39,800 nt of DNA from VRUB01 sp046758085 (GTDB taxonomy: Bacteria; Pseudomonadota; Gammaproteobacteria; Acidiferrobacterales; SPGG2). The stretch is taken from positions 1 through 39,800 of the forward strand of contig JBHHZP010000010.1 of NCBI GenBank assembly GCA_046758085.1. Direction: 5' to 3'. Positions 1-8,843 of this stretch are shown here, piece after piece. The notes below the pieces were generated by a model. It did no database searches. It was not told the DNA's origin and worked only from the letters and a program-made list of their open reading frames with translations. Each line of letters starts with the position of its first letter. The first letter of the stretch is position 1. A program made the position numbers and the translations under genes.

Positions 1-58
1 CGAAACGCTTAAACACACCAAGACCGAGATGCCTTAGGAATGGGCTGCGCTCGAGGGA

Positions 59-164
59 CATGGATCACGCCTTTGTTTCCGAGACCGTCGCCAGCAGGGA
101 TGCTGGCGCCGAGCCTACACGGATGTATCCACGGCGTGTCTCGGAAACCAAGGCGCGATCCATG
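59..164. repeat. MITE-like palindromic element with 27-bp terminal inverted repeats
   Basis: The 27 bases at 59-85 are the reverse complement of 138-164 with only two mismatches. The arms begin CATGGATC and end CCGAGAC. Inside lies a second perfect hairpin, GCCAGCA (90-96) with TGCTGGC (101-107) around a GGGA loop. The element is 106 bp, has no coding capacity and lies downstream of ackA. The design fits a dispersed palindromic repeat or non-autonomous miniature element. No target duplication is evident, and the gene to its left is outside the window. Confidence 0.65.
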
Positions 165-248
165 CATTGGGTGGTTGTGGGACAGCAGCGACTGACTATA
201 CTTTCTTCTGGATCTGGGTAAGAGCTTCCATCGTTGTAGTTTTCCTCG

Positions 249-1463
249 CTACTGGCTGCCCGCTACTGATTTTGCGATCTTCATGGCGTCGATCGCTATG
301 ATCAGCTCCTCGTCCGTGGGGATGACCCACACCTGAACGGCGCTGTGATTGGCCGAGATAAGCATTTCCTTGCCTACCGCCTGCCTATTGCGGTTCTCGT
401 CGAGCTCAATGCCAAGGCGTTGGAGATTGCTGCAGATCCGGGTGCGTATTACGGGGCTGTTTTCGCCGATACCGGCGGTGAACGCAATCGCGTCACAGCC
501 GTTTAGCACGGCCATGTATTGGCCGAGATAGGACCGCGTACGATAACAGAAAACCTCGATGGCCTCGCGGCAACGCACATCGCCCGCGCCGGCCTCCTGC
601 AATATGTCGCGCATGTCGGAGGCGTAGCCGCTCATGCCCAACAGCCCGCTGTGTCGGTTAAGCAGTGCGTGCGCTTCGTTGAGCGAGATTTCTTCCTTCT
701 CTACAATTTCGAACACAATCGAAGGATCAATGTCGCCGCTGCGTGTGCCCATGACCAGACCCGCCAGCGGTGTCAGGCCCATGGAGGTATCTATCGACTC
801 GCCATCGTGGATGGCGGCCATGGAAGCACCGTTACCCAGGTGGCATGTGATTACGCGCGAGTTCGCCTTCGGGAGCCCCGCGCACTCGTACAGACGGCGA
901 CTGACAAAGTAGTGACTGGGTCCGTGGAAACCGTAGCGGCGAATCTTGTGGCGTCGATACAAGCGGGCGGGGAGTGCATACAAGTAGGCTTGCTTGGGAA
1001 GGGTTTGATGAAAAGCGGTATCAAAAACAGCGATTTGGGGCACGTCAGGTAATGCTTTGCGCGCGGCCTCCACGCCTTTCAGATTAGCCGGGTTATGCAG
1101 CGGCGCCAGATCGAATGCATCAGAGATGGCATCGATGACATCATCATCGATTAGCACCGACTCGGTAAAGCGCTCGCCGCCGTGGACAATGCGGTGCCCG
1201 ACTGCTTCGATATCAGTGACCTCGTTGATGACGGCGCCTTTTTTATCAAGCAGGTATTCGAGCACAAACCTCATCGCTTCCCCGTGATCACGGGTGGTTA
1301 ACCCCTGGCGTTGTTTCTTATCGTTCCCAGTCTGGATTGTGGCAATAGACGACACGGCACCGATACGCTCGATATTTCCTGACGCTCTACGGACACGGGT
1401 GGCTGTGTCGATGAGCTGAAACTTGAGCGAGGAGCTCCCGCAGTTGATGACTAAGACCAGCAT
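249..1463 (-). CDS. ackA: Acetate kinase
   Basis: Acetate kinase converts acetyl phosphate and ADP to acetate and ATP in the cytoplasm. The 404-residue product has the family's usual length. It starts with the phosphate-binding NCGSSSLKF motif and carries HRIVHGGE, GFHGPSH, HLGNGAS, the GTRSGDIDP loop and TAGIGENSP near the C-terminus. The ATG at 1463 gives the canonical N-terminus, although the ribosome binding site is weak. In this locus acetyl phosphate comes from Xsc, so AckA gives a direct ATP-yielding outlet next to Pta. It is divergent from the citrate synthase gene (168 bp between starts) and so is probably transcribed apart from pta-xsc. Assignment to acetate rather than propionate kinase rests on similarity and context. 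Confidence 0.93.
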   Translation of the reverse strand: MLVLVINCGSSSLKFQLIDTATRVRRASGNIERIGAVSSIATIQTGNDKKQRQGLTTRDHGEAMRFVLEYLLDKKGAVINEVTDIEAVGHRIVHGGERFTESVLIDDDVIDAISDAFDLAPLHNPANLKGVEAARKALPDVPQIAVFDTAFHQTLPKQAYLYALPARLYRRHKIRRYGFHGPSHYFVSRRLYECAGLPKANSRVITCHLGNGASMAAIHDGESIDTSMGLTPLAGLVMGTRSGDIDPSIVFEIVEKEEISLNEAHALLNRHSGLLGMSGYASDMRDILQEAGAGDVRCREAIEVFCYRTRSYLGQYMAVLNGCDAIAFTAGIGENSPVIRTRICSNLQRLGIELDENRNRQAVGKEMLISANHSAVQVWVIPTDEELIIAIDAMKIAKSVAGSQ

Positions 1464-1631
1464 GTGTTCGAGTTTCTCTGAATGGGCCCTAAGAATGCCA
1501 CGGTCTTGTGCCCGCGCCTAGCACCGCCGAAAACATTGCCATTAGTGCGCTTGTACGCCTTGCGCTTTACTGCCAAAATGATTCGCGTTTCTCGATTCTC
1601 CGTACGAACGCCGATATCGAGGCAGTGCATT

Positions 1632-2774
1632 ATGAGCGATGACGGCAGCGACGCCGCTATCCACCGTGGCTTACAGGGCGTTTACTTCGATCGCTCGGCC
1701 ACCACTTTTATCGACGGCCGCGCCGGTGAGCTGCGCTACCGGGGATACTCGATCCACGATCTGGCGCAGCACTCGACATTCGAAGAGACGTGCTACCTGC
1801 TCCTGAAGGGCGAGCTGCCCACGCAGGTGGAGCTCGATACCTTCGACGCGGAGCTCAAGGCAGGTCGCACACTGCCGGAAGCGGTGGTCGACATCATTCG
1901 CGCCATCAAGGATGCACATCCGATGGATGCCTTGCGCACAGCGGTTTCCGCGCTCGGTGCATTTGATCCGGAGGCTGCTGACAACTCGCTGGGCGCGACG
2001 CTTCGCAAAGGCATACGTTTGGGTTCGCAGGTGCCCATGATTATCACCGCGCATCATCACATTCGCAACGGGCGAAGGCCAGTCGCACCGATCCCGGAGC
2101 TCAGTCATGCGGCAAATTTTCTTTTTATGCTCAAGGGCGAATTGCCGAGCAACGATGCTGCCAGGCTGATGGACATGGACATGGTATTGCACGCCGAGCA
2201 TGGTTCGAACGCCTCGTCTTTTACGGCACGGGTCGTCACCAGTACCGATGCAAGCCTGCACGCGGCCCTCAGTGCCGCGATTGCGGCGCTCTCCGGACCC
2301 GCGCATGGCGGTGCGGCGGAGAACGTCATGCGCATGGCACAGGAGGTCGGTGAGGCCGCGAATGCTGCCGAGTATGTCAAGCACAAGCGCAAGAACCGCG
2401 AGCCGGTAATGGGCTTCGGTCATCGCGTTTACCGTGCCGAGGATCCGCGCGCCCGTCACATGCGCGACGGTGTCGAACGGCTCTCGCGTGAGATGGGGCA
2501 GCCGCAGTGGTACGAAATCTTGCAGGCCCTGGTCGAGGCGATGAAGCCGTATGCGCGCCACGGAGTTAACGTCAATGTGGACTTCTACGCGGGCGTTGTT
2601 TATTTCTTGCTCGGTATTCCCGAAGACCTGTTTGTGCCGATTTTCGCCGCCGGGCGCGTGCCCGGTTGGACCGTGCAAGTCATGGAGCAACTCGAAAACA
2701 ACATTCTGATCCGTCCACTGACCCTGTATAATGGCCCCCCCGCGCGGGAGTACGTGCGGATCGAAAATAGATAA
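1632..2774 (+). CDS. Citrate synthase (type II, PrpC/CitZ-like length)
   Basis: The enzyme condenses acetyl-CoA with oxaloacetate to citrate. I chose the ATG at 1632, preceded by GAGG at 1618-1621, giving 380 residues. The open frame runs back to 1482, but that extension does not look like the family. Active-site segments are intact: AEHGSNAS and GPAHGGA (two catalytic histidines), MGFGHRVY, NVDFYAGVVY (catalytic Asp) and AGRVPGW (substrate Arg). The roughly 380-residue length fits the short citrate/2-methylcitrate synthase group, so 2-methylcitrate synthase is possible. No prpB or prpD lies nearby, and the position between ackA and pta of a taurine locus favours disposal of Xsc-derived acetyl-CoA. 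Confidence 0.88.
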   Translation: MSDDGSDAAIHRGLQGVYFDRSATTFIDGRAGELRYRGYSIHDLAQHSTFEETCYLLLKGELPTQVELDTFDAELKAGRTLPEAVVDIIRAIKDAHPMDALRTAVSALGAFDPEAADNSLGATLRKGIRLGSQVPMIITAHHHIRNGRRPVAPIPELSHAANFLFMLKGELPSNDAARLMDMDMVLHAEHGSNASSFTARVVTSTDASLHAALSAAIAALSGPAHGGAAENVMRMAQEVGEAANAAEYVKHKRKNREPVMGFGHRVYRAEDPRARHMRDGVERLSREMGQPQWYEILQALVEAMKPYARHGVNVNVDFYAGVVYFLLGIPEDLFVPIFAAGRVPGWTVQVMEQLENNILIRPLTLYNGPPAREYVRIENR

Positions 2775-2789
2775 AATTCACGACTACTA

Positions 2790-2957
2790 AACGCAGAGGC
2801 GCAAAGTCGCAAAGCAATTTCATATATAACAAGCTCGATGTTTTTCCGCCGTTTTCTGGTTTTTGTGTTAAACGAGAGTTGGAAGTTTCATCTAAATTAT
2901 TCTGTGTTACTTTGTTTTAGTATTCACTGATCCTTTGCGTCTTAGCGTCTTGGCGTT
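2790..2957. repeat. Inverted pair of degenerate 8-bp-period arrays at a convergent junction
   Basis: The left arm holds three octamers in exact register: ACGCAGAG (2791-2798), GCGCAAAG (2799-2806) and TCGCAAAG (2807-2814). The right arm holds three in the opposite sense: CTTTGCGT (2933-2940), CTTAGCGT (2941-2948) and CTTGGCGT (2949-2956). About 118 bp of AT-rich DNA lies between. The block fills the gap between the convergent citrate synthase and pta genes, where a foldback could act as a bidirectional transcription stop. That role is inference. Confidence 0.6.
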
Positions 2958-2967
2958 GGAGGTTTTT

Positions 2968-3954
2968 CTAGGCCTGGGCCAGGACGATGGCGGCGGTGGC
3001 GATGATATCTTCTACGCTTGCCCCGCGTGAAAGGTCACTGATCGGTCTGGCAAAACCTTGTAACACCGGACCGATTGCCTGCGCACCCGCCATGTACTGG
3101 GTGAGCTTATAGGCGATGTTTCCGGCGTCGAGGTTGGGGAAAATCAGCACGTTGGCCCGGCCGGCCACCGCGCTATCATCCTTGACCTTCTGCGCGGCCA
3201 CTTGTGCGACCAACGCGCTGTCGACTTGGAGTTCGCCGTCAATGGCAAGACCGGGTGCGCGCTCCTTGGCGATTTGCAGGGCGCGTGTGACTTTTTCCAC
3301 CCGTGCATGGCGTGCACTGCCCTTGGTAGAAAACGACAGCAGGGCGACGCGCGGCTCCTCGCGAAAGAGCCGGGTATAGCTAACGGCTGAAGCCAGTGCG
3401 ATGTCGGCCAACTCCTGCGGGCCGGGCTCAACATTCACCGCACAGTCGGCATAAATGAAGGACTTGTCTAGCCGCCCATCGAGTTTGGGAACGATCATCA
3501 GAAAGAAGCTCGACGGGGTACTGATATCCGGTGCGAGACCGACGGTCATGAGGCCCGCCTCGATAACACGAGCGCTGGGGCTCGATACACCGGCGATCAT
3601 GGCGTCGGCATGCCCGGTCTTCACCATCATGCCGGCGTAGAACAGCGGCTTTCGCATGAGCCGCTGTGCGACCTTGATGTTGGCGCCCGGTCGCACCGCG
3701 AGGTAGCGCTCGGCAAAGGTCTCGAGCCGGTCGCTATGATCCGGATCGATAGTGCGGATTCCGTCAAGGGCGACGCCCGCGCGGGCAGCAGTACGCGTCA
3801 CTTCCTCTGGGCTGCCGAGTACAATGACCTCGGCGACGCTAGCGTCTTGCAAGCGGCGGGCCGCCTGCAGCATCCGTTCCTCGCGACCTTCGGGAAGCAC
3901 GAGACGCCCGCTTCGGCGTTTCGCCCTGGCGATGAATTTTTCGATAATGTCCAC
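2968..3954 (-). CDS. pta: Phosphate acetyltransferase (short form)
   Basis: Pta moves the acetyl group of acetyl phosphate to CoA, giving acetyl-CoA. The 328-residue product matches the short, single-domain PTA_PTB family, without the DRTGG and ATPase-like N-terminal domains of E. coli Pta. It starts at a GTG (3954) preceded by GGAGGT at 3966-3971. Seen features include the VLPEGREERML N-terminus, a central GVSSPSARV segment and the C-terminal GASVEDIIATAAIVL stretch. It lies 155 bp behind xsc on the same strand, the arrangement known from taurine and sulfonate degraders where Pta handles the Xsc product. Phosphate butyryltransferase is the main alternative family; context argues against it. 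Confidence 0.92.
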   Translation of the reverse strand: MDIIEKFIARAKRRSGRLVLPEGREERMLQAARRLQDASVAEVIVLGSPEEVTRTAARAGVALDGIRTIDPDHSDRLETFAERYLAVRPGANIKVAQRLMRKPLFYAGMMVKTGHADAMIAGVSSPSARVIEAGLMTVGLAPDISTPSSFFLMIVPKLDGRLDKSFIYADCAVNVEPGPQELADIALASAVSYTRLFREEPRVALLSFSTKGSARHARVEKVTRALQIAKERAPGLAIDGELQVDSALVAQVAAQKVKDDSAVAGRANVLIFPNLDAGNIAYKLTQYMAGAQAIGPVLQGFARPISDLSRGASVEDIIATAAIVLAQA

Positions 3955-4109
3955 GCCCTGATTGACCTCCGGCCTGAGAGCTGATAGTGCCGCACACTAG
4001 CGACGGATCCGGGGTTGAAACACGCATACATATGCCTGCGTACAACCAGGGGCACCGGACTCCGCCACCAGCGAAGGGCAGGGCCCGCGAAGCGGAATCG
4101 CGCGCGGTA

Positions 4110-5864
4110 CTAGCTAACGGTGTAGGCCTTGTACTTGTCCAGCAGCCGCACGGGCTTTTTCAGTGCGTCGCGGCGAAACGGATCGCCCAGCTCGCGCGTA
4201 CACATAACCTCGATTATGGTGGTTTTGCCTGCTCTCTCATCTTCGCAGGCCTTCTCCAACGCCGGCCCCACGTCCTCCAACTTGTCGACGGTGACGCCCT
4301 GCGCACCCATCGCGATCGCGATCTGGGCAAAGCTCGGATTCTCCAAATTGACGCCCTCGAAGCGCCTGGCATAGAAGTCCACCTGGTTTTTCTTTTCCGC
4401 GCCCCACTGCCGGTTGTTGAACACCACGGGGATCACCGGAATGTTTTCACGCACACAGGTCAGGATCTCGCCCATGCTCATGGCCCAGGCACCATCGCCC
4501 ACGTAGGCGATCGCGGGCCGATCGGAGGCAGCGACCTTCGCGCCGACAATGGTCGGAAAGGCGTAGCCGCAATTCCCGAAGCTCATCGCGGCAAAGAAGC
4601 TGTTGGGCTTGCTGAAGCGCAGATAGCTGTTGGCGACCGAGCAGATATTGCCGATATCGGTGGATACCATAGCGTCGTCGGGCATAGCCCGCTCCAGCTC
4701 TCTCAGCACCTGGCGCGGATGCAGCAGGCCGCTGTCCTCTTTGCTGACCTGCTGGCTCCACTCGTCGCCCTCCTCGATCCAGGCGTTTAGCTCCGACTCC
4801 CAGGCGTCTTTTTGGCGCTTGATTTCAGCCAGGCGCTCGTCCTTGTTCTTATGGCAGACAAGTTCCTGACTACGCACGCGATCGAGAATTGCCGCGGCGG
4901 CGGCTTTGGCATCGCCACAGATACCGACGGAGATTTTTTTCACCAGACCCAGCATCTTATGGTCCGAGTCCACCTGGATAATCTTCGCATCCTTCGGCCA
5001 GTAATCGAGCCCGTGCTGCGGTAACGTGCCGAAGGGTCCTAGACGCGTGCCGAGCGCCAGCACCACATCGGCCTGGGCAATGAGCTTCATGCCCGCTTTG
5101 GATCCCTGGTAACCCAGCGGGCCGCACCACAGCGGATGCTTGGCGGGGAAGGAGTCGTTGTGCAGGTAACTGTTGACCACCGGGGCGCCGAGGTGCTCCG
5201 CCAGTGCCACACACTGTTCCACCGCGCCCGCCATGACGACGCCACCCCCGGAAACGATAACCGGGAATCTGGTGCGCCCAAGCAGTTGCGCCGCCTCATC
5301 GAGACTGTGCTCGCCGCCGGCGCCGAGCTCGAGGTTACGCGGTTGCGGGATATCCACGTCGATCTCACCGTAGAAAAAGTCCCGCGGTATGTTGAGTTGC
5401 GCCGGCCCGCGCTCGGCCATGGCCATGTCGAAGCAACGGGCGGAGAACTCGGCGATGCGGCCCGCCCCGTTCACGTGCCCCTGGTACTTTGTAATCTTGG
5501 AGAAAATCGGCAGCTGCTCGGTTTCCTGGAAGCCTCCAAGGCCGATGGTGGTGGAGCCCGTTTCCGGCGTGATCGCGACCACCGGGGTATGTGCCCAGTA
5601 GGCGGCGGCGATGGCAGTAACGAAATTGGTGATACCGGGCCCGTTCTGCGCGATACAAACTCCGTGCCGGCCGCTGACGCGCGCATAGCCATCGGCCATG
5701 TGGGCCGCGCCCTGCTCATGCACGGTCGGAATAAAACGGATCCCGGCAGCCGGTAAGATATCGAGCGCATCCATATAGGCGGAGCCCACGATCCCGAACA
5801 CATCGGTTACGCCGTGCGCGGCCAGGGTCTCTACGAACGCTTCACTCGGAGTCATGCGTGCCAT
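4110..5864 (-). CDS. xsc: Sulfoacetaldehyde acetyltransferase
   Basis: Xsc is a thiamine-diphosphate enzyme that cleaves sulfoacetaldehyde with phosphate to acetyl phosphate and sulfite, the carbon-sulfur bond-breaking step of taurine dissimilation. The 584-residue product has the three-part TPP-enzyme layout. The N-terminal pyrimidine-binding domain carries the likely catalytic Glu50 in VHEQGAAHMADGYAR. A central domain follows, then a C-terminal PP-binding domain with GDG at 456-458 and NN at 483-484. The ITPETGSTTIGLGGFQE segment is typical of Xsc rather than acetolactate synthase. The ATG at 5864 follows GAGGA with 8-base spacing; an ATG three codons in is also possible. It lies 94 bp behind ald. 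Identity is supported by the neighbouring tpa, ald, pta and tauABC. Confidence 0.94.
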   Translation of the reverse strand: MARMTPSEAFVETLAAHGVTDVFGIVGSAYMDALDILPAAGIRFIPTVHEQGAAHMADGYARVSGRHGVCIAQNGPGITNFVTAIAAAYWAHTPVVAITPETGSTTIGLGGFQETEQLPIFSKITKYQGHVNGAGRIAEFSARCFDMAMAERGPAQLNIPRDFFYGEIDVDIPQPRNLELGAGGEHSLDEAAQLLGRTRFPVIVSGGGVVMAGAVEQCVALAEHLGAPVVNSYLHNDSFPAKHPLWCGPLGYQGSKAGMKLIAQADVVLALGTRLGPFGTLPQHGLDYWPKDAKIIQVDSDHKMLGLVKKISVGICGDAKAAAAAILDRVRSQELVCHKNKDERLAEIKRQKDAWESELNAWIEEGDEWSQQVSKEDSGLLHPRQVLRELERAMPDDAMVSTDIGNICSVANSYLRFSKPNSFFAAMSFGNCGYAFPTIVGAKVAASDRPAIAYVGDGAWAMSMGEILTCVRENIPVIPVVFNNRQWGAEKKNQVDFYARRFEGVNLENPSFAQIAIAMGAQGVTVDKLEDVGPALEKACEDERAGKTTIIEVMCTRELGDPFRRDALKKPVRLLDKYKAYTVS

Positions 5865-5958
5865 AGCTACAGTCCTCGATCAAAATAAAAAGTAGATTGA
5901 GACAATCTCGTTTGAACAAATTCGATTGCCGGCGCATAGTATGTCGACGTCTCGCAAC

Positions 5959-7077
5959 TCAGGCCCTCAAGGCATCCTGCGGATCACGGTACTCGTAGCC
6001 GAGTGCCTGGGCGACGCCCTTGCAGGTGATCTCGCCTTTATGGACATTAAGTCCCGCGCGTAGATGGGGGTCATCCTGCAGCGCCTGCTTGTACCCCTTG
6101 TCCGCCAACGTCAGCACGTAAGGCAAGGTGGCATTATTCAGCGCGAACGTCGATGTGCGCGGTACACCGCCCGGCATGTTGGCGACACAGTAATGAATCA
6201 CATCGTCCACCGCATAGGTGGGCTCGGCGTGTGTGGTCGGGCAGGAGGTCTCGAAGCATCCACCCTGGTCGATGGCCACGTCCACCACCACCGATCCAGG
6301 CTTCATGCGCTTGATCAGCTCTGCCGATACCAGCTTCGGTGCTGCCGCACCGGGAATGAGGACGGCACCGATTACCAGATCGGCCATCAGCACATGGCGC
6401 TCGACCGCGTCACTGGTGGAGAAGACCGTGTTGAGCGGGCGACCGAACTGACGCCACAGTGCCTTGAGGACATCGGTTGAGCGGTCGAGCACCCACACGT
6501 CGGCACCCATCCCCAGGGCAATGTGAATGGCGTGAGTACCTACCACACCCCCACCGAGCACGACCACCCGCGCGGGGTCGACCCCGGGAACGCCGCCGAG
6601 CAAAATACCCAGGCCGCCATGCGGTTCTTCCAAACAATAGGCGCCGGCTTGGACCGACATGCGCCCGGCGACCTCCGACATCGGTGCAAGCAGCGGCAGC
6701 CCGCCGCTCGGCGACGTCACCGTTTCATAGGCGATGCAAGTCGCGCCGCTCTTGAGCAGATCCTCGGTCTGCTCGGGGTCCGGCGCCAGGTGAAGGTAGG
6801 TAAACAGTATCTGGCCCGCGCGCAGGCGCCGGCGTTCCTGCGCTTGCGGTTCCTTGACCTTGACGATCATTTCCGCCTGCGCGAATACCTCTTCCGCCGA
6901 CGGCGCGATGGTCGCACCGGCGGCTTCATATTGCGCATCGCTCACACCGATCCCCCTGCCGGCGTCGTGTTCCACAATGACGCTGTGGCCGTGGCCGACG
7001 GCTTCGCGCACGCTGGCGGGCACCAAGCCGACACGATACTCGTGAACTTTTACTTCCTTCGGAACGCCGATCAACAT
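5959..7077 (-). CDS. ald: Alanine dehydrogenase
   Basis: This NAD-dependent enzyme oxidises L-alanine to pyruvate, releasing ammonium and NADH. In taurine catabolism it regenerates the pyruvate consumed by the aminotransferase. The 372-residue product has the N-terminal MLIGVPKEVK segment, catalytic Lys75 (VKVKEP) and His96 (YLHLAPD) at the canonical family positions, and the Rossmann glycine motif LGGGVVG at about residues 174-180. The MPGGVPRTST segment near residue 300 is also typical. The ATG at 7077 follows a GGGAGAG ribosome binding site. It sits between tauR and xsc on the same strand, an order known from several taurine-degrading proteobacteria. Confidence 0.95.
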   Translation of the reverse strand: MLIGVPKEVKVHEYRVGLVPASVREAVGHGHSVIVEHDAGRGIGVSDAQYEAAGATIAPSAEEVFAQAEMIVKVKEPQAQERRRLRAGQILFTYLHLAPDPEQTEDLLKSGATCIAYETVTSPSGGLPLLAPMSEVAGRMSVQAGAYCLEEPHGGLGILLGGVPGVDPARVVVLGGGVVGTHAIHIALGMGADVWVLDRSTDVLKALWRQFGRPLNTVFSTSDAVERHVLMADLVIGAVLIPGAAAPKLVSAELIKRMKPGSVVVDVAIDQGGCFETSCPTTHAEPTYAVDDVIHYCVANMPGGVPRTSTFALNNATLPYVLTLADKGYKQALQDDPHLRAGLNVHKGEITCKGVAQALGYEYRDPQDALRA

Positions 7078-7267
7078 GTCATCTCTCCCAGTGCGTTTCA
7101 GCCGTTTGACGGCAGCGCTATGGCGCGCTCTGTGGGCCGCATAATCTAGGATCCGTGTCGCCAGCCGTGTAGGGCCAGTGCGGATATTTCGCCTGTGCCA
7201 GTCACATCAGACATGGCGCTGGCGTAAGTGCGCAGGGTCGCGGCTCTGCGCCCGGAATGCACCGCTG

Positions 7268-8737
7268 CTATGCCATCGACTGCTGAATCAAGTCGGCCAA
7301 CTTGCGGATGCCCGGTTCGATCCGGTCCACCTGGATCGATGAGAAGCCCAGCCGAAAGTAATTGAGCGGCGGTTGGTCCGACAGAAAATGCACATCACCG
7401 GCTTCGATCAAGATGCCCTGCTCGCGCGCCTTACGCTCCAGCAGTTTCGCGTCCAACCCCGCGGGCCCGTTTACCCAATAGGAGGTGCCACCGAAGCTCG
7501 GCACGCGCGCCGAGTCAGGCAAATAGCGGGTCAATGCATCACCCATCGCCTGCCAGCGGTCTCTGAAAGCGTGGCTCAACCGGCGCACCAGCGAATCGTG
7601 GTGACCGCGGGCCAGAAACAGGGCCACCGCACGCTGATTGTTGGTCGGCGGGTGGCGCAGCATCAACCGGCGCAGGGCTCGCGCTTCGCGAATGAGCGCT
7701 ACCGGCCCGACCATATAGCCCAACCGCAAGCCCGGGGCGAGCGTCTTCGACAGGCTGCCGACGTAGATGACACGGTCATTCTCGTTCAGGCTCTTTAGCG
7801 CTGGCGTGGGATCTCCGACAAAATTGGTCTCATTCTCGTAATCGTCCTCGATAATCACGAAGTCGCAATCTGCAGCACGCCTTAGAAGCTCGTGGCGACG
7901 CGCAAGCGGCATTGTCACCGTAGTCGGGAATTGATGACTGGGCGTGACGTAAATACAGTCACAGCCGTCAAGGTCCGGGCCAATCATCAGGCCGAGCTCG
8001 TCCACAGGGAGCCCGACGACCCGTGAGGTCCTGATATCGAAGATGTTGCGCGCATCGGGATAGCCGGGATCTTCGATGCCGACAGTACTGTGGTCGTCTA
8101 TCAGCAGGCTCGCCAGTAGGTAGAGTGCTTGCTGCGCGCCGACCGTGACGAGGATTTCCTCCGGCCTGGCCCACACACCGCGCCGAGGCAGCACGCGCGT
8201 ATGAAGCTGCTCGATCAGGAGCGGATCGTCGCTGTCCACGCGGTCGCGTGCCCAGTCGCGGATCGCCGTGACGCTGAGCGCCTCGCGCGCGCATTCGCGC
8301 CAATCGGCAATCGGGAACAAGGCCGCGTCGAACTGCCCGTAGATGAACGGATAGGGGTACTTCTGCCAATCGCGCGGTTTGACGATGTTGCGCTGCAACG
8401 ATGGACGGAGCTTCAAACAGCGGGCCCAATCCGGTGCGGCAGTAGCGGTGTCCTTGACCGGACGGCTCTTAGCGACCCGGCCGGCAAGGATGTCCTGGTT
8501 GACGTAGTAACCGCTGCGCTCGCGTGCAATCAGGTAGCCCTCATCCACAAGCTGCTGATAAGCTATCACCACCGTATTGCGGGCCACCCCGAGCTGGGTC
8601 GCGAGCCTGCGGCAGGACGGGAGGGCGTCGCCGCCAGGAATGTGCCCGTCCAGAATCGCCGACACCAGCATTTCCCGGATCTGGGCTTGCAGGCCCGCGG
8701 TGCTTGTGGGCGAGAGATAAAGCAGTGGATCCCGCAT
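7268..8737 (-). CDS. tauR: MocR/GntR-family transcriptional regulator, TauR-like
   Basis: MocR regulators join a GntR winged helix-turn-helix to an aminotransferase-like PLP domain; TauR-type members activate taurine genes. I start it at the ATG at 8737, giving 489 residues. An upstream in-frame extension to 8908 would overlap the tpa start and carries no family sequence. Residues 1-80 form the winged helix (LATQLGVARNTVVIAYQQL recognition region). Residues 120-489 are the fold-type I domain, with SLSKTLAPG containing the likely PLP lysine (Lys331) and the Asp/Tyr pair at 298-300. It is divergent from tpa across 106 bp that contains three direct repeats. The effector is inferred from context; sensing taurine is likely but not shown. 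Confidence 0.88.
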   Translation of the reverse strand: MRDPLLYLSPTSTAGLQAQIREMLVSAILDGHIPGGDALPSCRRLATQLGVARNTVVIAYQQLVDEGYLIARERSGYYVNQDILAGRVAKSRPVKDTATAAPDWARCLKLRPSLQRNIVKPRDWQKYPYPFIYGQFDAALFPIADWRECAREALSVTAIRDWARDRVDSDDPLLIEQLHTRVLPRRGVWARPEEILVTVGAQQALYLLASLLIDDHSTVGIEDPGYPDARNIFDIRTSRVVGLPVDELGLMIGPDLDGCDCIYVTPSHQFPTTVTMPLARRHELLRRAADCDFVIIEDDYENETNFVGDPTPALKSLNENDRVIYVGSLSKTLAPGLRLGYMVGPVALIREARALRRLMLRHPPTNNQRAVALFLARGHHDSLVRRLSHAFRDRWQAMGDALTRYLPDSARVPSFGGTSYWVNGPAGLDAKLLERKAREQGILIEAGDVHFLSDQPPLNYFRLGFSSIQVDRIEPGIRKLADLIQQSMA

Positions 8738-8740
8738 AGA

Positions 8741-8797
8741 TTGGTCTAATCCGCTTATCGTAACTGGCTCTATTCGGCCGGGGTGGATCGAGTCTAT
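8741..8797. promoter_or_regulatory. Three direct repeats in the tauR-tpa divergent promoter, possible TauR operator
   Basis: The spacer between the divergent tauR and tpa starts contains TTGGTCTAAT (8741-8750), CTGGCTCTAT (8764-8773) and TCGAGTCTAT (8788-8797). They lie in the same orientation with starts 23 and 24 bp apart, about two helical turns. MocR regulators typically bind direct repeats in divergent promoters. The match among copies is imperfect, so this is a candidate only. Confidence 0.42.
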
Positions 8798-8843
8798 TGT
8801 AATCGCGGCGTGGGTCAAGTTGAGAATACCGAGGGATGCCAAG

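Noticed and set aside
1671..2690. Long open frame (339 codons) antisense to citrate synthase
   Set aside because: It mirrors a strongly conserved gene, shows no protein family features and has many Cys/His/Arg codons typical of a reverse-strand shadow in GC-rich DNA.
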